A stretch of DNA of 64,000 nt from Entoloma clypeatum (taxonomy: Eukaryota; Basidiomycota; Agaricomycetes; Agaricales; Entolomataceae), in assembly GCA_963565915.1 (NCBI GenBank), contig OY751495.1, positions 310,001 to 374,000 on the forward strand. The letters run 5' to 3'. How positions within the stretch are numbered: position 1 is the first letter of the stretch; each line of letters opens with the position of its first letter. The translations under genes were made by a program, and so were the position numbers. Positions 1-11,405 of the stretch are shown here, one piece after another. The notes under the pieces were generated by a model. That model searched no databases. It had not been told where the DNA came from and saw only the letters and a program-made list of their open reading frames with translations.

Positions 1-627
1 ATATTGGGATATGTGGTTGGTGAGGGACGTGTTGAGATGGAAACCGAGAAGCTGGATACAATCCAAAACTGGCGAGCACCCACATCAAAAAAGGAAGTTC
101 AGAAGTTTCTTGGATTTGCCAACTTCTATCGACGTTTTATTGAAGGGTACTCAAACATTGCAAAACCTCTCACCACGCTCACAGGCGGTACGGCATTTAC
201 TTGGGGACCAACAGAGCAGCAAGCCTTTGAAGGTCTCATACGGGCAATTACATCGGCACCAGTCTTGGCATTACCGAAATCAGAGGGACAGTTCAGGGTT
301 GAAACCGATGCATCGGGCTATGCAATTGGAGCAGTACTCTCTCAGAAGCAAGACGACAAATGGCACCCCATCGCATTCTTGTCGCGGACCATGTCCGCGG
401 CCAAACAGAATTACGAGATATACGACAAGGAACTCCTGGCGGTCATGGAAGCATTAAAAGATTGGAGACACTATCTGCTCGAAGCCAGGGAGCGTTTCGA
501 AATCTTGACTGATCACAAGAACCTGGAATATTTCCGTCATCCTCAGGACCTGAATCAACGACAGCGATGCTGGAAAATGAAGTTACAAGACTATGACTTT
601 GAATCACGGCATGTACCCGGCAAATGA
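1..627 (+). pseudogene. gypsy-A copy 1 pol: end of RT and RNase H
   Basis: Frame 1 reads through the RT connection segment (FLGFANFYRRFIEGYS, about residues 37-52) into RNase H, with motifs RVETDASGYAIGAVLSQ and NYEIYDKELLAVMEALKDWRHYL and the DHKNLEYF block. It stops after HVPGK at 625-627. The next stretch continues in frame 2 (ANEAEL...), so there is a frame change at this point. Gypsy-A copy 2 has the same change, so it was present in a shared progenitor. The N-terminal RT palm lies outside the window. Confidence 0.9.
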
Positions 628-712
628 AGCGGAACTCGAACCACAAGACAGTGACCAAATGCGCAAGGAGGGACTATTCTTGAAACGGTTGGAATCAGAA
701 GATGTGGTATAA

Positions 713-2224
713 ATGGAGATGTTCATGGAGGAACAATTCTTTGAAGGGGGTGAAACATCTGATTCCATCAAAATTGGAAACATCACGACCATTGAAAATC
801 CGTGGATTGCACGCATCAAGGGTTCAAACCGCATGGAGACAGAAGTAGCCCAGGGTCTAAAGAAGAATCCTCATTGGTATCAACAGGAAAACGGCATCAC
901 ATATGCAGGCGAACGAGTCTATGTCCCGCCAGATCCGCAATTGTGACAAGAATTGATGTTTGAATCACATGATGCACCAGTGGCTGGACACCCAGGACAG
1001 TACCAGACACATGAACTCCTCACTCGCACCTACTGGTGGCCTACCATACTGCATGATGTGAAGAAGTACGTGAAGGGTTGCGACACTTGTCAACGCAACA
1101 AGATCAACCGACAAAAGCGACATGCTCCGCTACATCCCCATGCAGCACCAAGTCACCCATGGGAAGACATAGGAATCGACGTCGTGGGACCAATACCAGA
1201 ATCTGATGGAAAAAACGCAATTCTGGTCATCACGGATAGACATTCGAAGATGCTTCACCTCATTCCGACAACCGTGGAACTATCGGCTGAAGGATTAGCC
1301 AAGATCTATCGGGATCAGATATGGAAGCTTCATGGGATCCCCAAGAAGATCATCAGCGATAGGGGACCGCAGTTCGCCACGAAGTCCATGGAGATACTCT
1401 GCCGCATGTTAGGGATCAAGAGGAACCTGTCCACCGCATACCACCCACAGACTGATGGACAGGCCGAGCGATCGCATCAGGAAACAGAAGTATTCTTACG
1501 AAACTTTGTCAACCACCTACAGGATGATTGGGCTGAATGGATCGCAATCACAGAGTTCCAGTACAATGACAAAGAACATCAGGCAACGAAGCACACCCCA
1601 TTCTACCTCAACTACGGTTTACATCTGTGTAAGGGAGAACTCGTGTTAGAAGATACCAATCCGGCTGCCAACGACTTCTTGAAAAAACTCAAACAGGCAT
1701 GAGAAGAAGCCAATGCTGCGCTGAAACAAGCACAGGATCAGATGAAGAAGACAGTTGACACACGGCGAAGTCCGTCTCGGGACTACCGCATTGGAGACAA
1801 GGTGTGGCTGGAAGGGACTAACATCAGGACCGAACGACCCTCAAAGAAACTTGATGCACTCCGACATGGACCATTCAAAGTCCTAGAGAAGAAAGGAGCT
1901 AGCGCGTACCTTCTTGATCTTCCGAAGACTTGGAAGATGATTCACCCTGTGTTCAACGAGACCCTGTTGTCACCATATGAAACTCCGAAGTACGCCATCC
2001 AGAGGAAGGGACCAGCCCCTGATCCGATCATCGTCGAAGGACGAGAAGAGTACCATGTGTCTACGATCCTGGACTCTCGAAAGTTCCGCGGAAAGATCCA
2101 GTACCTCGTTCAGTGGGAAGGATATGGCCCAGAAGAGAACACATGGGAACCTCGAGCTAATGTTCAGAACGCTCAAGATTTGATCCGTGATTTCCATTGG
2201 CAGAACCCGTCTCGACCACAATAA
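713..2224 (+). pseudogene. gypsy-A copy 1 pol: integrase and chromodomain
   Basis: One reading frame interrupted by TGA at 944-946 and 1700-1702. It contains an integrase HHCC zinc region (H.....CDTCQRNK), the core DDE residues (D in GIDVVGPI, D in ISDRGPQF, E in DGQAERSHQE), a GPY/F-type C-terminal segment (GPFKVLEKKGASAYLLDL) and a chromodomain (YHVSTILDSRKFRGKIQYLVQWEGYG, followed by ENTWEP). Chromodomains direct integration to marked chromatin in this clade. The TGA at 1700 is CGA in both other copies, so it is a C-to-T change. The frame upstream of 713 is also coding-like but stops with TAA at 710-712. Confidence 0.9.
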
Positions 2225-2357
2225 AAGACGAGTTCTCAAAACCCATGACAGTATCGACCTCATCAGTCAACCACACACCGAGTTCCCCGCTCTAGTCTTC
2301 TCCCTGCCCAATATAGCCACCCCATTCTTCTTTTATCTCTCAACCATCCTCACCGCC

Positions 2358-2729
2358 ATGTCAAACACCATCGTCACCTCCACCTCCACCACCGACATCA
2401 ACCCCGCCATCGCCGCCCTCATGAATGAGGCACTCTCCATGAGAGACCAAATCCACGCTCTCGAAACTTCCCTTGCCGACCTCCTCCATCGCCAGATGCA
2501 TATCCGGCTCCACTCGCTGTCCAACCTACCCGTCGCCCCAAGTCCTGAGGAAAAACAAATTCTCGGAAACTACACCAGCACCCTTGTGATCGAGAATCGA
2601 CGTATTCGGCTGGCTATCAAAGGCCTCGAACTCGCTGTAGCCATCAACGAGGAGTTGATATATGATTGGAGCCTCAAGGAAAGTCCAAACTGGTCCGATC
2701 CCGGCAACAACGAGGGATGGGGACAATGA
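2358..2729 (+). CDS. gypsy-A extra 3' ORF (copy 1), unknown function
   Basis: A 123-residue ORF between the chromodomain stop (2222-2224) and the 3' LTR (2764). The same ORF is present in copy 3 (37584-37952). The two proteins align along their length, with shared blocks EALSMRDQIHALETS, HRQMHIRL and WADPNGNDGW versus WSDPGNNEGW, while many bases differ; that pattern suggests selection on the protein. Copy 2 keeps only the C-terminal end. The middle looks like a short coiled coil. I do not recognise the family. It sits where env would lie in a retrovirus-like element, but I see no signal peptide or membrane segment. Confidence 0.7.
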   Translation: MSNTIVTSTSTTDINPAIAALMNEALSMRDQIHALETSLADLLHRQMHIRLHSLSNLPVAPSPEEKQILGNYTSTLVIENRRIRLAIKGLELAVAINEELIYDWSLKESPNWSDPGNNEGWGQ

Positions 2730-2763
2730 CTCTGTGAGGACACAGAGCTTGAGGAGGGGAACA

Positions 2764-3151
2764 TGTTACGGACTTACCGGTTTGTATGTTATGCACTTTT
2801 CCCTTGCATTGTACCTTCGTTATTTCTTTGACTCATCGGGCCGCTTATTCATTTACCTTTACTCTACCATTCTCCTTTAGTATACTTCGCTCCCGCGCTG
2901 ACTCGCACTCCGCAGTAGGGATTACTCAGTCTGCAGTCGTCTGACTCACTTCGCACTGCCTTTCCGCAGTTACTGACTCATCCGCACTGCCTTCCGCAGC
3001 TACTGACTCACTCGCTACCGCTCGTAGCCAGTACTATATAAACCCCATGTACCATAGCTACATTCCTTAGATTTAGCAATCACTTTGCTCTTCGCCATTC
3101 CACTTCCTGCATACTCTGCCCGAACCTTGGAACGGTTTGTTAAGCATAACA
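2764..3151 (+). repeat. gypsy-A copy 1 3' LTR
   Basis: 388 bp, starting TGTTACG and ending CATAACA, an inverted pair of termini. It matches the LTRs at 23409-23810 and 37990-38359. It contains TATATAA at 3035-3041, and AGATTTAGCAA at 3069-3079, about 34 bp downstream of the TATA box, where transcription would be expected to start. The U3 part contains several GACTCA/GACTCG-type repeats with CCGCAGT motifs (2895-3030). Confidence 0.92.
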
Positions 3152-4558
3152 CTTCTGTCCTCTCTCTCGCGCCCCACGTAGCAGCAGTAATTGGACCTCA
3201 GCCGTGAGTATCCGATTTCCTCCATAGCCTTATTGAATTCTTTATTCCAGACATTTCCTGCTTGCTTCAGGCCATACAACAAACGCTTCAGCAAGCAAAC
3301 GCGCCCTGTCCCATCGTCGAATCCAGTGGGTTGGCACATGTAGAGTTCCTCCTCAAGGTAGCCATTAAGGTAGGCCATTTTGACGTCTAGTTGGCGCACG
3401 TCCCATTCGTTAATGGCTGCCAGAGCTAGTGCCGTTCAGAGGCTCTCGAATCACATAACAGGGGCAAACATGCCAGTGTTGCTGTAGTCGGTGCCTGGTT
3501 TCTGGGAGAATCCTTGGGCGACAAGTTGGGCCTTGTAGCGAATGGTACGTCCTGTGTCATCCTTCTTTTTGGTGAAGACCCACTTGTTTCCAATTGGCTT
3601 CCTCCCCTCTGGCAGATCGACATATTCCCATGTTCCCATCTCCTTCAGCCTCTTCAGCTCTTCATCCATCGCTGCGCCCCACTGCTCCCCTTCTCTTTCC
3701 TCCATTGCCTCTTCTATGGTCTTCGGTAGATCATCCTCAGCGGCCTCAAAAGCCATGAATTTTTCGACGAGATCACGGAAGGCGTCGGGGTGTGTTTCGA
3801 ATGCAAGGTGGGATCGTTCTTTGGTTTTTGCAGCAGATGATACTGTCTGTCGTCCAGAGGGTCCTTTAGGCATCGTTTGCTGGCTTCGTTGTGCTGGGCG
3901 TGCCTGAGGGTTGTTCATTTTCCGGTAATCAATATTGGGCTTCCGTGTTCAGCCCCTGGGATGGCTCTGGTGCCTTCGGAGTCGTTTTTTTAGCCAGTCC
4001 TTTCAGTTCGGGAGCGGTTGGTGTTGCTTTCGTTGTCGATTTGTCAGAGTGTTCTGGGTTTGGGCTGGCGGAATTTTCAGCTGGAGTGGTAATCTCCCCC
4101 TCGACAGTCAAACCTGGGACTTCCACCACTTCTTCCTCTTTCGGCTCTTCATTTTCGTTGAAGATGAAATTCCTCAACACTTCAATCTTGCGCGTGGTAG
4201 CGTCATAGTAGCGAACCGCCTTCGGCCCGTCCTCGAATCCGGTAAAGATCATTTTCTTCGATTTCGGCTCCAACTTTGACTTGTTTTTATTTTCATCCAA
4301 GATCCAGACGTCACACCCAAATTCCCTCATGTGCGACACATCTGGCTTCTTCCCAGTCCACCCCTCCAATGGCGTCATTCCTTTGAGTGCCCGTGTAGGT
4401 GATCGATTTTGGATATAGACTGCATAAGTCACAGCCTCATCCCATAGGAATGTTGGGAGTTTTTGTTCGATCAGCATTGCCCTGACCAATTCCAAAATGG
4501 TCTGATTAAAGCGTTCCATGATGCCGTTTTGCAATGGTGAGTATGGTGCTGTTACTTC
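3152..4558 (-). pseudogene. copia-2 pol, 3' half (integrase C-term and RT N-term)
   Basis: Minus-strand Ty1/copia pol. Reading down from 4558 it continues integrase (APYSPLQNGIMERFNQTILE, the copia integrase block with its catalytic E). Next comes an acidic linker, then RT: KPIGNKWVFTKKKDDTGRTI, AQLVAQGFSQKPGTDY, and DVKMAYLNGYLEEELYM followed by LYGLKQAGNVW. The frame is broken near 3430-3450 and 3920. The sequence is cut at 3151 by gypsy-A copy 1, so the YVDD and RNase H parts are off-window. Its upstream half is at 21156-22942, separated by copia-1. Confidence 0.88.
4554..4558. repeat. target site duplication (left) of copia-1
   Basis: ACTTC immediately before the copia-1 LTR at 4559; the same five bases follow the other LTR at 21156-21160. 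Removing copia-1 plus one ACTTC rejoins the copia-2 integrase frame (TIEVTAPYSPLQNG). Confidence 0.95.
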
Positions 4559-4867
4559 TGTTGAAGTTCCACCTGGGTGCTAGCCACAGATGTACTGAGC
4601 AACACAGCTACAGTGGAAGTACTCTACTTAACCGCTCTAGTCACTTACTTGGATTGGGAAGGGTGAGGCTGGTGAGAGCGGTTGAGGCTGGTAAGAGCGA
4701 TGGAGCTGGTTAAGAGTCAAGAGACAACTTATTGATATTGACAGTTTCCTGGTCTTATATACCGTACTACTGTTTGTACCAACCAAATAAGTGTGTAATT
4801 GAAGATGTCTAAGGTCATGTGATACAATCTAATCTAATCTAATCTATGTGATGGAAAAGTTTCAACC
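4559..4867 (-). repeat. copia-1 3' LTR
   Basis: 309 bp, TGTTGAAG... to ...TTTCAACC on the plus strand. It is nearly identical to 20847-21155; one differing position is the terminal base, where A has become C. A run of C (4866-4873, G on the element strand) abuts it and is the expected polypurine tract. Confidence 0.92.
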
Positions 4868-4936
4868 CCCCCCATATTTAGTACATACTTCTAAATACAT
4901 TTTTACTTTTTCCCATATAGGTACTCTTTTCTTCGC

Positions 4937-5959
4937 CTAATTTTTTAGTAGTCCAAAGTACGGGATAAACTTGCCAAAGAGGATTTTCCCCAGATTCTTA
5001 GTTAAAAGGTCTGCAGGGTTATTCACTCCTTCGATGAATTCAACCGTAATGATGCCTTCGGATACTTTTTCTCTGACGAAGTGGAATCACACGTCGATGT
5101 GCTTGGACCACTTTTCAGTTACAGGGTTGGATGCAATAAAGACGGAGCCATTGTTATCTCCATAGATCAGGACTGATCCGATCTGCATCCCAAGTTCGGC
5201 AAGCATGCTTCTAAGCCATGTCACTGCACGACTGCAATCTGATAGCGCCATGTATTCTGCTTCCGTGGAAGAGAGGGCAATGGTTTTCTGTGCTGATGAA
5301 ACCCATGTTACTGCTCCAGACGCCAGCGATATGAAGTAACCAGTGGTGGATTTCCTGGTGTTTTCGTCTGACGCCCAATCGGAGTCTGTGAAGGCGTAGA
5401 TTCCTTTCCCAGAATCACCATCGTACATGATCGCGTAATCTTTCATTGCCTTCAAATACCTGCAAATATCCCTAGCCACTTCTAAATGGCGTTTGGTAGG
5501 GTTTGCGGAGAATTGGGACATTTTGATTATGGCAAAACAGATGTTGGGTCTTGTCCCGATCATTAAGGACAGTAGTGATCCGATGACGGATTGGTACTTG
5601 GATCTGAGTTCCGCATTGGGTTCATCTTCGGACTTCATGGGTTTGTAGCCCGTCGGGAGTGGGGTGTGGGTGGCGTTGGATTTGCTCATCCCCATTTGTG
5701 CGAGAATTTTCTCAAGGTAAGGTACTTGATCAATGAAGATCCTCTTCCCATGTTGCCTTATTTGGATCGAGAGAAATTCTTTCGGTTCCCCATTAGACAC
5801 TAGGTGGCCTAGGTCCCTACATTCCCATGTTGTCATGAAGGCCTTCTTTTTCTCTAGCATGTATTCTCGGTTTGTGCCAAGAAAAGCAGAGTCATCGACA
5901 TAAATGACGGCGATCACAATTTCCCCTTTGGTACTTGTGTGAATGAAAACTCCCGCATC
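4937..5959 (-). pseudogene. copia-1 pol, 3' part (RT C-term and RNase H)
   Basis: Continues the ORF of 16734-20510 after the KDZ insertion. Visible are the RT catalytic block (IAVIYVDDSAFLG), the conserved SLLSLMIGTRPNICFAI region, and RNase H (TDSDWASDENTRKSTTGYF, SSTEAEYMALSD). A TGA at 5087-5089 interrupts the conserved end (HIDV-stop-FHFVREKV), where copia proteins usually have arginine; CGA to TGA would explain it. The frame then continues to a natural stop at 4937-4939 (PADLLTKNLGK...). Apart from the insertion and this stop the gene looks intact. Confidence 0.92.
5954..5959. repeat. target site duplication (left) of the KDZ transposon
   Basis: CGCATC next to the left terminus at 5960; the identical hexamer follows the right terminus at 16734-16739. 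Excising the element with one hexamer restores the copia-1 RT frame (RLHSDAGVFIH). Confidence 0.95.
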
Positions 5960-7356
5960 GCACCTCAACATCACGATTTGATGGTATTATAGACCTGTCA
6001 AAGGGGGGGGGGGGTTACACAGGCCTATAGACCTGGAACCCGCGTTAACCCACACACTGCCAATAAACGTTGAAATAATTCAAATATCACTTATTGAGAA
6101 AAGCACATGGACACGAGATGTCCCCATCAATGTTTGATGTTCCGTTCTGCGCTCCGTTTCCTGCCATCAACGACGCTTGGCAACGTCCCCCCACTGAGTA
6201 TTTTGACGTTTCCGTGCCCTGGCCATCCATCACAACGCCGCCCACGCGTCCTCCCGCCCATCAAGGTACGTCTCGCGCCCTCTATTATTAATTTCAGTGA
6301 TCTCCCCCATCAATTCCATTCCGTCCTCCGAGCCTTATCAACGACACTTGGCAACGTCCCCTTGCTCATCATTCCGATGCCTAGCCATCGATCACAACGT
6401 CGCCAACGCGTCCTCCCGCCTATCAAGGTACGTCTCGTGCCATCTATTGATAATTTCAATGATCTCCCATCCTCCGAGCCTTGCCATCAACCTCGATAAC
6501 ATCCCCCACATTTCATGCGATGCCCGTCCATCACGATTCACGATGCCGCCAATGCGCCCTCCCGCCCATTGTGCCATCAAATGGGAGTCTTTGCGAATCG
6601 GACAGCCATCAAACGGCCCTTCACCCCCAGTCCCTGCTCACCGACTAGCCGTCCATCACCACTGCCTCCCGCCCATCGAGACACCTCCCATGTCTGTCTC
6701 CACTGAGTCCGCGCCCCTCTACGTCCGTCGCTGGCCATCAGACCACACACCGCCCCTTTCTCGCCCTGTCGTTCCCATCGCTACCCTTTCCACGGACCAC
6801 AACATACCATTCTCACGCTGATGGATACGTTGTTCTCCGCCAAACGCCGTACCGAACCTGTGTGAAGATTTGAAGAACCTTTGGTTGACGCCCTCGGATG
6901 GCGGACGCGCTCTAGCTTTGTCGGTGCCCTCCACGCTGCCGATCATCGATTGGGGATCCCACCAACATCGCCAAACCGCACCTGTGGAGGATCACCAATT
7001 GACGTTGTTCGGCGGCACCTATTACCCAGGTACATGTTCAAAATCCTCACGATTCGGAGACATCGTTTGTCCACCAAACGCCGCACTGAACCATGAAAAC
7101 GATCATTGATTGTCGTCGTTTAGCGGCACCTGTCACCCTGGTTCCTGAGGACAACTGACGACACGGACATGCTCCAGCTTCGCCGGTCCCCATCCCCCAT
7201 GCTGTCTAATCATCTACTGCGGCGGACACCACTGACATCCTCACAACATAGCACCTGCGCCCGTCCAGCTGTTGGACATCGACGTTGGACCCCTGATGCA
7301 ATCAAGCATCGTGGCATCCAGATACACCTGGATTCGACGTGCTCGGACTTTGACCG
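5960..7356 (+). repeat. KDZ transposon left terminal inverted repeat
   Basis: 1,397 bp, the reverse complement of 15339-16733. Differences I found: one base about 16 bp from the outer end (CACGATTT versus CACTATTT), and a G run of 12 versus 10 (6003-6014). The ORF translations I compared in the two arms are identical. Within it, degenerate units of about 150-170 bp start near 6165, 6337 and 6486 (ATCAACGAC.CTTGGCAACGTCC; CGTCCTCCCGCC.ATCAAGG). No gene is supported inside; open frames here look incidental. Confidence 0.95.
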
Positions 7357-7582
7357 CTGTACCAACTCTGTCTGTCCACATCGGCATTGGACCCTGGTGC
7401 CATCAAGGATCTTGGCGATTCTGGCACATCTTACCACACCAGACAGCCTTCGTACCTGGATTCGGACTTTGTCGGCTCGACGGGACCATCCCTCAAGTGC
7501 TACTCGTTCTTCGCAAGCACCAACTGTGAGGTGACACCATTCTCGTTGCTCCGTGTACCTCTTCCATGGTGTCTGGGTCATG

Positions 7583-10500
7583 CCGAAGTCCAAGGTCAAG
7601 AAGTCTGTCTCCCGAGGTGTTACCCACGTTCGTGCTTCAAACCATGCACCAATTAATGACAGGGTCCAATGCCTGAATACCCTCGCACTTGTGCGTGCCC
7701 GTGAGGAGTCTCATTCTCGTAGTATCCGAAATTTAGCAGGTCTGTTCCTTTCTTTCTGGCACATTATCTTCGTCTGATTGATTATTCCCAAGGTCTAAGC
7801 ACTTCCTCATTAGAGGCCCTCAATCAACACAGTCAACAAAATAACATCTCACGTACGAACGAAAACAATGACGAATGGGAAGACATCGGAATGGATGTGG
7901 TTGGTGATGTTCCCGAAAATGATGGGGGCAATGGTACAGATGATATTATATATGATTTGCGCGACATCGTCACAAGCCAGTATGTCTTTTATCCCTCTCA
8001 ATGTCAATGGCTGATCATCGCAGGTGGAAGGACCGTTGGTATGTCGACCATCGGTCCTGGAAACTTCGGCGTGACTCGCTTCAGCGGAATTGGGAACCCC
8101 TGATGAACGATCTCGTCAACGCATATCTTCATTGGCGTAGTGCCGCTTCTGATGTCCCCTCCACAACAACAAACTTGGAACCACCTGTCCACGACTACAA
8201 TTTCAATATCCGCAGCATAGACATCTACTCCCTCGCAATGTCGACCACAATTCCATGTTCCGCCAACACACTCTCTACCGCTGTTGCCCTTGTACATGCC
8301 GGATATATGGGATCATCGCCGGAGTCCCCGGGACTTGGCGTCTCCATCAAAACGCTTGAGTTATTCCATGTCATTCGTCTCCACCGCGCATCATTTAGTG
8401 TCGAAGCCTTTGCCAAGGTCCTTTGTTACTTCTATGCAGTAAGTCGTATTTTTTCAATAAAGATGCTTTGACGTCCTTATAGTATCAATAGATACCCTAC
8501 CAGCGGACGTATCGTACAGCACTATCTGACACCTTTGACCTCTACCTTGCCATTTGCCGCATTGTAGACAAGCGCGCCGCTCAGTTCCTTGGTCGGGACA
8601 CGCCAAACTATCGTGTGCTCAACGCCTGTCCACCATGTTCATACGAGGTACGTATTTGGTGGTAAATTCTGCCGTTGCATTTCATTGGTGGTACCCCAGT
8701 TAGCAGGTGAACCTGAGTTCAGGTACCATCGGATGTGGGCCATGGACGGTAACAACTCCCTCAAACATATCAAGGGTATTGGCAGCCGTCAAGTAGCCGA
8801 CACCCGTGTTTTTCATGATAGCGACTACTATCTCACGACAGACTTTGTGGACCGTTTTGCAGATGAAGTTAAGGCCGTGCCTAGAACAGACGACACAGAT
8901 AGGGATGAAGAAGACAGAGGTGTTGATGAAGCTGGCGACCCGACGGATGGGAACATCAACACCGGTGTCTCGCGATGCACGGACAACTGGAAAGCAGCGG
9001 CATCAGATGAGAAGAAGAAAACGTGGGCAATTTTCTCAGAATCAGGGATCTTTGCCAGTGCATGTCGACATGGTCTCGTACTCTGGGTAGCAGACATGGT
9101 GCGGAGCGGAGAGCTGTGCGTACCTTAATTTCATCATTTGCAGGGATCTGATTCGAAAACTCTAGGGCGAAATACCCACTGGCAATGGTGGCGAAGGGAC
9201 TTCAGACCTTTGGCAAGAAGAACATCATCGGCTACGACATTGGATGTAGTTTTGCAGTTACCGTTGACTCAACATCTCTAGGTCCCAGCTTCGAAGCACG
9301 AGGTTTTCGCGCTTGTGTCAACGCATTCCATGGTTATTTGCACAATTATCTCTGCCAATTGCGACACCACCCCAACAACATTGAAGGTATGGGTCTCGAG
9401 GACCTCGAGACGCTAGAGCGGGTCTTTAGTTCTTCTAATGCACTCGCATCTGTCACCCGCTATATGTCCGCCTACCGCCGCCGAATGTTTATTGACCTAT
9501 ATTTCCAACAGTGGGATGCCGAGAAGTACCAGAACCTGGCATTCATGCTCCACCAGAATTACCTTCAAGCTCTCAGAATCATCGATATGAATACGAATGA
9601 TATACAGGAAGTTCTGACTCTCAAAGGCCTGAATGAAGCCGACCTCGACACTTTCATCGCTAGTGAGCGCGATTATTTTGAAACATTGGGAAAGGAACCA
9701 GAGGGTGATCTCCATGCCATCACATATGTCGAGCTGTTGGAGGAGATGAGACACATAGAGTGAGTCTTCCCCCATTCTGTCTGAGATGATAGCTGAATAC
9801 TCCCAGAGCTCGCCTCGACGACGCGTCGGCTCTATTTCGAACCCAAACACCTCGCGACTACCACTTCATATCCCCAGAGACCTCCTACGCTCACGGCCTC
9901 TCTGTTACTCGCCAAGCAGATACTGAACGCCGCCACTTACGTGAGCAACAAGAACGCAATCTGGCAGAAGTGATTCAACTTGAGGACCGGATGAACATAC
10001 AATCGCGCTGGACGCCGTTGAGCCCAGAGTACGAGAAGACCGTCAAATTCATTGCCACCCGAAAGTACCATCAAGCACTCGATAAGCTTCAAGCCCTTGT
10101 GATCAAGCGACTTTTTGAACTGCATCGTATCAATCTCTCACACACAGGTTTTCAGTCACATTTCTCGTGCTATTGCGACATCTTGTTGAACCAAATCACA
10201 GGTTATCGGATGCGAACTCATATTGCAAAATCTTTACAAAATCGCTCGAAGGCCATTCGCAATGCCATCAAGCAGTATAATCAATATGCTGCACCTTTGG
10301 GTCGGCCGACGCTGGACTGGAGCAAAGTCTCGCACTACAGCTTTCTAGATGAGTTTGATCTGCTTTGCGACACATGAAATGATATTGCTGCACAGCCATG
10401 GGTTGATCCTGTGATACGTGAGACCATGCGCAAGTACCAACGACTCCGACACGCCAAAGAAGAGATTGATCAATGTAATGTCGAGATACGACGGCTTCAC

Positions 10501-10816
10501 ACCTCAATCCTCGATGAGAATTGCTTCTTCGATCAACAATTTCATCCGTAGACGTCGGGCCGTCAATCATGCACTCATGTCGCGCATTTACGACACCTAT
10601 GCACTTCGAGGTTTCACGGGAAGTCGCATACCTGGAATGCGGAAGGGTCAGGAGACGAGAAGAACAGAGGAAGCATCCTTGCATGACACATCACCCAACG
10701 CTGCGGAGCCTGCCATCTTGCAAGGCCATGACATAGACAGTGAGGGGGAGGAACTTGATGATGAGCTAATTGGGGACATCGGAGGGCTCGTAGATTTTGT
10801 GACGAATATTTTGTGA
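7583..10816 (+). pseudogene. KDZ-family transposase, degraded at the C-terminus
   Basis: Reconstructed exons: 7583-7739, 7793-7979, 8024-8438, 8492-8647, 8700-9115, 9166-9759, 9807-10147 and 10202 onward; the introns are about 44-54 bp and keep phase. Landmarks: W.....LMNDLVNAYLHW; CPPCSYE joined to LAGEPEF; WAMDGNNSLKHI; ESGIFASACRHGLVLWVADMV; the core GYDIGCSF with FHGYLHNYLCQLRHHP and ERVFSSSNALA; and a C-terminal RSKAIRNAIKQYN block followed by SFLDEFDLL. This order is that of KDZ transposases with a CxC1-like front. A TGA at 10375-10377 falls where the family has arginine (DT-stop-NDI). A frame change near 10540 is needed to reach the acidic tail ending at 10816. It is therefore probably not functional in this copy. 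Confidence 0.88.
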
Positions 10817-10859
10817 TCGGCTTCTAGATCCATTCATTGTATCCTCGAATTTATTGAGT

Positions 10860-11045
10860 TTGTGAACTGCTCACCAAGCTTGTGAAGGGCGTGAGCTGAG
10901 AAAAAAAAAGTTGAAGCTTATTATCGCCCAGATTTGAATGACCTCCTCCGTCGCTCTCACCGCGTGGTGCTTCCTTCAGAATACTATTTGTAACATCCTG
11001 CAAAGGAGGAACATGGGGTAGTTAGGAATGTGCAGGCGCAGACCT
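10860..11045 (+). repeat. imperfect direct repeat, unit 1 (inverted core)
   Basis: Similar to 11231-11405. The two units share TTGTGAAC.GCTCA.CA...CTTGTGAAGGGC and later CTCC.TCGCTCTCAC.GC and AGGAACATG..GTAGT. The core 10893-10945 (GAG...CTC) is reverse-complemented relative to the other unit. Confidence 0.8.
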
Positions 11046-11230
11046 GTGTGCAGCCATAGTATACTACATTGTTCGCTGGTGGATTGTCGTCACAGAACAA
11101 ATCACCTATCACGCCAGATTCCAGTGGCTCACCCTCTTCTGCCACTCCACCTTCGTCTACATCTTAAATTCTCCAAACATCCAAACCCGATAGGTGCCCA
11201 TCCCACACCATTTGACACCAGCCACAACAG

Positions 11231-11405
11231 AGCTTGTGAACCGCTCATCACTTGTGAAGGGCTTGAGGTCATTCAAATCCGGTTGATGATAATCTTCAAC
11301 TTTTTTTTCTCAGATCCTCCATCGCTCTCACTGCACGGCACTTTCTCCAGAAATACTGGCACCCATGAGGAACATGATGTAGTCAGGAGTGTGCAGGTGC
11401 AGAAC
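11231..11405 (+). repeat. imperfect direct repeat, unit 2 (core in opposite orientation)
   Basis: Partner of 10860-11045. Its core at about 11265-11316 reads as the reverse complement of 10893-10945, while both flanks are in the same orientation as in unit 1. Confidence 0.8.

Larger units (their letters stand above)
1..3151 (+). mobile_element. Ty3/gypsy chromovirus, gypsy-A copy 1, 3' part
   Basis: The window opens inside pol of a chromodomain Ty3/gypsy retrotransposon. In order it shows the end of reverse transcriptase, RNase H, integrase, chromodomain, an extra small ORF and the 3' LTR. The order RT-RNase H-integrase-chromodomain defines chromoviruses. Two relatives lie at 23409-27958 (minus) and 33588-38359 (plus). 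The coding part is broken by a frame change near 612 and by stops at 710, 944 and 1700, so this copy cannot be autonomous. It abuts copia-2 coding sequence at 3152, which indicates insertion into copia-2. Confidence 0.93.

Noticed and set aside
6094..7109. Several open frames in the KDZ TIR, mirrored in the right arm
   Set aside because: They are identical in both arms simply because the arms are identical, overlap each other on both strands, and show no domain or splice structure.
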